A program made the translations under genes and the position numbers. Of a DNA stretch of 7,442 nucleotides, positions 4,942 to 7,442 are shown one piece after another; position 1 is the first letter of the stretch; each line of letters opens with the position of its first letter. Source of the stretch: an uncultured Bacilli bacterium (GTDB lineage Bacteria > Bacillota_I > Bacilli_A > RF39 > UBA660). The notes under the pieces are model-generated. The model saw only the letters and a list, made by a program, of their open reading frames with translations, had not been told where the DNA came from and did not search any database. The stretch covers positions 1-7,442 of the forward strand of contig CANPXY010000059.1 in the NCBI GenBank assembly GCA_947587115.1, given 5' to 3'.

Positions 4942-7119
4942 ATGACTGAATTCGAAATGGAAAAAGCAAAGTTAGATGATACCCTAGCGATTGTTCAGAC
5001 AGTTCTATCCGAAGAAAAAGACGCTTTAGCCAAATTGTATAAAGAATTTATAGGTGATCGTGAAGAACTATGGCGTATGGCGGATATTAAAAATATACAC
5101 ATCCGAAATTTAGAAGCTTCGCTTGATAAACCTTATTTTGCTAGAATCGACTTTACTTATAATGATGAAGAAGACAAAGTCCATACAATTTACATTGGTA
5201 AAAATGGAATTTCACGAGATGCCAAAATAGTCGTAACGGATTGGCGTGCTCCTATTAGTTCTTTATATTATGACGCCGAAATAGGAAAATGCAGTTTTAT
5301 TGCTCCAGGAGGTATCATCAAAGGAAATATGTCCTTAAAAAGACAATATGAAATTGAACATGGAGAATTGTTAGAATACTTTGATGTCGATTTAGTTTCC
5401 AACGATGCCTTATTACAAAAATATTTAAATACAAATAATGATGCAAGATTAAAAAGCATTGTAGCAACTATTCAAAAAGAGCAAAATGAAGTTATTCGAA
5501 AACCGCTTTCGGATGACCTAATTGTTCAAGGAGTAGCCGGTAGTGGAAAGACTACGGTTGCTCTACATAGAATTGCTTATTTAGTTTATAACTACATGCA
5601 AAATATTCAACAAAACCAATTTTTAGTGATTGGTCCCAATACTGTTTTTCTCAAATATATTAAATCGGTTTTACCTGAATTGGATGTTTCAGGAGTAAGT
5701 CAATATACGTTTGAACAATTTGCGAAAGACTATATTGATGAAGAAATTCAAATTAATTCCTCCGATCAAAAAGTGAATGCAAGTATAGCAGGAAAGATTA
5801 ATCATGATATCGATAAATTTAAGTGCTCCGTAAAGTATAAAAATATGATTGATCAATTTTTAATGATTTATTTTCGTAACTTGACGAATAATGATTTAAT
5901 GATAGGAAATTTCAAGGTTTTAGATAAAAAAAGTATTCAAAACATTTTTGCTACTACTGATAAAGAAGTTTTTACAAGCTTAGCTAGTCGCATTGAAATG
6001 ACCATTGATTTGTTATGTAGATACATCGAAGATCACAATGACGAAATCATATCGAAATACGATTCCTATGCTTATGAACTATTTAAGAATGCAACGATAG
6101 AACAACAGAATGAGTTACGCAGAAAATTTGCGAAAGAAAAAGAAGAAATTAAAAAGAATGCTAGAAATAGTTTAAGAAAATATTTTGCTAAGGGAAAAGT
6201 AGATGCCACCAAATTATACAAAACGTTTGTGAGTACGATAAATGACTTTGATATTTATAACTATGCCCATTTGAACACCTTAAAGAAAGATACCTTAGCC
6301 AATTTGAAAAAGAATACTTGTGATTTTGAAGATTTACCTGCTTTGATTCATATAAAGAGGAAATTATGTCATAATAAAAGGTATAATCAAATAAGACATG
6401 TAGTCGTGGATGAAGCGCAAGACTTAGGAGAATTTAATTTTATGGCTCTACGAGATAGTTTGCCATCGGCTACATTTAGTATTTTTGGAGATCTCGCTCA
6501 ATCGATTTATGATTATAGAGGTATCGATAATTGGCAAGAAGTAAATGATGTGATGTTTGAAAATGAAGGTTCAATTATTAACTTTACCAAAAGTTATCGT
6601 ACGACTGCTGAAATTATGCGTGTGGCCGATGATATTTCAGAAAGTATTGGTTTAGGGAAATCGGATTTAGTGGTTCGCCATGGGAATCCGGTATCCTTTA
6701 CGAAGTGTGACTCAAAGGATGAAATAGCTATTTCAATTGCTGACAAGATTATTCAGTATAAAGAAAAAGGATACAAAAATATTGCTGTTATCAGTAAAAC
6801 AGATTTATTATCGCACTATATCAATGATGAACTGCTTGCTAGGGGAGTAGAAGTACCTAATGTAAGTGCTACGGATGATTTATCCGATGACAAATTTAGA
6901 GCATGTACTATTTCTAATCAACTAGCTAAAGGATTGGAATTTGATGCAGTCATCATTAATAATGCCAATGAGGATATCTATTCATCATCGAGTACTTTAG
7001 ATATGAAATTATTGTATGTTGCCGTTACTAGGGCATTACATGAGTTGGATGTAGTTTATACAGGAGAACTTGTAAAACCATTACAAAAATCTTTACGCAT
7101 GGATGCTAAAAAAATGTAA
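4942..7119 (+). CDS. helD: HelD-like RNA polymerase-remodelling SF1 ATPase
   Basis: A 725-aa UvrD/Rep-type superfamily 1 protein of the HelD class. HelD binds RNA polymerase and uses ATP to release it from DNA and stalled complexes. The N-terminal region (about 1-60) is charged and helical, like the HelD arm that enters the secondary channel. KPYFARIDF (63-71) and TDWRAPISSLYY (99-110) are the conserved HelD-type block before the ATPase core. Core motifs: Walker A GVAGSGKTT (197-205), Walker B VVVDEAQD (487-494), motif III IFGDLAQSIYDYRG (514-527), motif IV SYRTT (551-555), motif V AKGLEFDAVII (662-672), motif VI LYVAVTRA (691-698). It is somewhat shorter than B. subtilis HelD (774 aa), with all ATPase motifs intact. 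ATG 4942 follows AGGAGG (4930-4935) at 6 bases. It has its own promoter and a double terminator, so it is probably a housekeeping neighbour and not part of the biosynthetic operon. Confidence 0.93.
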   Translation: MTEFEMEKAKLDDTLAIVQTVLSEEKDALAKLYKEFIGDREELWRMADIKNIHIRNLEASLDKPYFARIDFTYNDEEDKVHTIYIGKNGISRDAKIVVTDWRAPISSLYYDAEIGKCSFIAPGGIIKGNMSLKRQYEIEHGELLEYFDVDLVSNDALLQKYLNTNNDARLKSIVATIQKEQNEVIRKPLSDDLIVQGVAGSGKTTVALHRIAYLVYNYMQNIQQNQFLVIGPNTVFLKYIKSVLPELDVSGVSQYTFEQFAKDYIDEEIQINSSDQKVNASIAGKINHDIDKFKCSVKYKNMIDQFLMIYFRNLTNNDLMIGNFKVLDKKSIQNIFATTDKEVFTSLASRIEMTIDLLCRYIEDHNDEIISKYDSYAYELFKNATIEQQNELRRKFAKEKEEIKKNARNSLRKYFAKGKVDATKLYKTFVSTINDFDIYNYAHLNTLKKDTLANLKKNTCDFEDLPALIHIKRKLCHNKRYNQIRHVVVDEAQDLGEFNFMALRDSLPSATFSIFGDLAQSIYDYRGIDNWQEVNDVMFENEGSIINFTKSYRTTAEIMRVADDISESIGLGKSDLVVRHGNPVSFTKCDSKDEIAISIADKIIQYKEKGYKNIAVISKTDLLSHYINDELLARGVEVPNVSATDDLSDDKFRACTISNQLAKGLEFDAVIINNANEDIYSSSSTLDMKLLYVAVTRALHELDVVYTGELVKPLQKSLRMDAKKM

Positions 7120-7127
7120 AAAAGAGG

Positions 7128-7157
7128 AGAAAGATTTTACTGGAAATCTTTCTTTTT
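7128..7157 (+). terminator. First intrinsic terminator after helD
   Basis: Perfect 10-bp stem AGAAAGATTT (7128-7137) and AAATCTTTCT (7144-7153) with loop TACTGG and a T-run through 7157. Further G-T and A-T pairs can extend the base of the stem outward. It starts 9 bases after the helD stop. Confidence 0.8.
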
Positions 7158-7158
7158 G

Positions 7159-7182
7159 AAAGGACCTTCGGGTCCTTTTTTT
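7159..7182 (+). terminator. Second terminator after helD, TTCG tetraloop
   Basis: AAAGGACC (7159-7166), loop TTCG closed by C-G (the exceptionally stable cUUCGg tetraloop), GGTCCTTT (7171-7178), then T through 7182. It backs up the preceding hairpin. Its arms are identical to those of the rplL terminator at 68-92. Confidence 0.95.
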
Positions 7183-7183
7183 G

Positions 7184-7212
7184 TTGACAGAATGTTTTTG
7201 GGTGATTATAAT
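7184..7212 (+). promoter_or_regulatory. Consensus sigma-A promoter of the last gene
   Basis: TTGACA (7184-7189), a 17-base spacer and TATAAT (7207-7212) match the consensus exactly; the start is predicted near 7219. An imperfect palindrome at 7201-7223 (GGTGAT... with ...GATTACC) overlaps the -10 box and could be an operator. Confidence 0.9.
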
Positions 7213-7257
7213 AAGCGATTACCTAATGAGAAATTATATTTTTTAGGAGGCTAGATT

Positions 7258-7442
7258 ATGGAAAAAGTGAAAATGAGTTTACCTTCGGTAGAAGAATTAC
7301 GTCAATTAGAGGTATTTCAAAAGTATGGATTAAAGATGAAAGTGACGGATTTTTCTTTGTTAACGGGTGGACAAGCTTATCAATTAAAAGAAAAAGTAGC
7401 CCTTGGTAGTGAAGCTGATCCACAAATATTAAGGGAACGTAC
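7258..7442 (+). CDS. Unrecognised protein, N-terminal part only
   Basis: The ORF starts at ATG 7258, seven bases after AGGAGG (7245-7250), and runs off the window after 61 complete codons with no stop. It has its own consensus promoter, so it begins a new transcription unit. The visible part starts MEKVKMSLPSVEELRQ and includes FSLLTGGQAYQLKEKVALGS. It has no signal peptide or membrane helix. I recognise no family; the segment is soluble and mixed helical/strand in character. A function cannot be given from this fragment. Confidence 0.85.
   Translation, partial: MEKVKMSLPSVEELRQLEVFQKYGLKMKVTDFSLLTGGQAYQLKEKVALGSEADPQILRER

Noticed and set aside
5268..5459. Minus-strand 63-codon ORF
   Set aside because: It is antisense to the conserved N-terminal part of helD, with no supporting signals.
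1..7442. CRISPR array, insertion sequence or phage genes
   Set aside because: No regularly spaced repeats, transposase, integrase or phage proteins are visible.

Overview
The window is very AT-rich. All complete genes lie on the + strand, carry strong AGGAGG-type ribosome binding sites, and use TGG (not TGA) for tryptophan. It opens with the 3' end of rplL, and a HelD-type RNA polymerase remodeller lies near the end. Together these suggest a low-GC Bacillota, possibly a gut Bacilli/Erysipelotrichia-like lineage; this is inference, and the genus cannot be read from the sequence.

Layout: (1) 1-92 holds the last codons of ribosomal protein L7/L12 and its intrinsic terminator. (2) 93-375 is intergenic. 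It contains an unexplained long hairpin (133-178), a segment resembling a decayed tRNA-Gln (215-243), and a strong sigma-A-like promoter (338-366) behind an A-tract UP-like region. (3) 400-531 is a possible 43-codon ORF whose stop codon falls on the first base of the 3' arm of a strong intrinsic terminator (497-544). The next gene's ribosome binding site starts 9 bases after that terminator, so the downstream genes are expressed only by read-through unless an unseen promoter exists. (4) 566-4894 is a three-gene operon encoding five recognisable enzymatic domains: a GT4 glycosyltransferase fused to an APH/CotS-like kinase, a divergent guanylate-kinase-like P-loop enzyme, and a Nudix hydrolase fused to an ATP-grasp ligase. 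(5) 4942-7119 is helD, with its own promoter inside the end of the preceding gene and a double terminator. (6) 7184-7442 has a consensus promoter and the start of an unrecognised gene cut by the window edge.

The most interesting part is region 3-4. Glycosyl transfer, small-molecule phosphorylation, a nucleotide-kinase fold, Nudix hydrolysis and ATP-dependent ligation, under one attenuator-like leader with a small ORF, look like a pathway for a glycosylated or phosphorylated conjugate. I know of no described system with this exact composition, and the product cannot be deduced from sequence alone. helD and the last gene appear to be separate transcription units.
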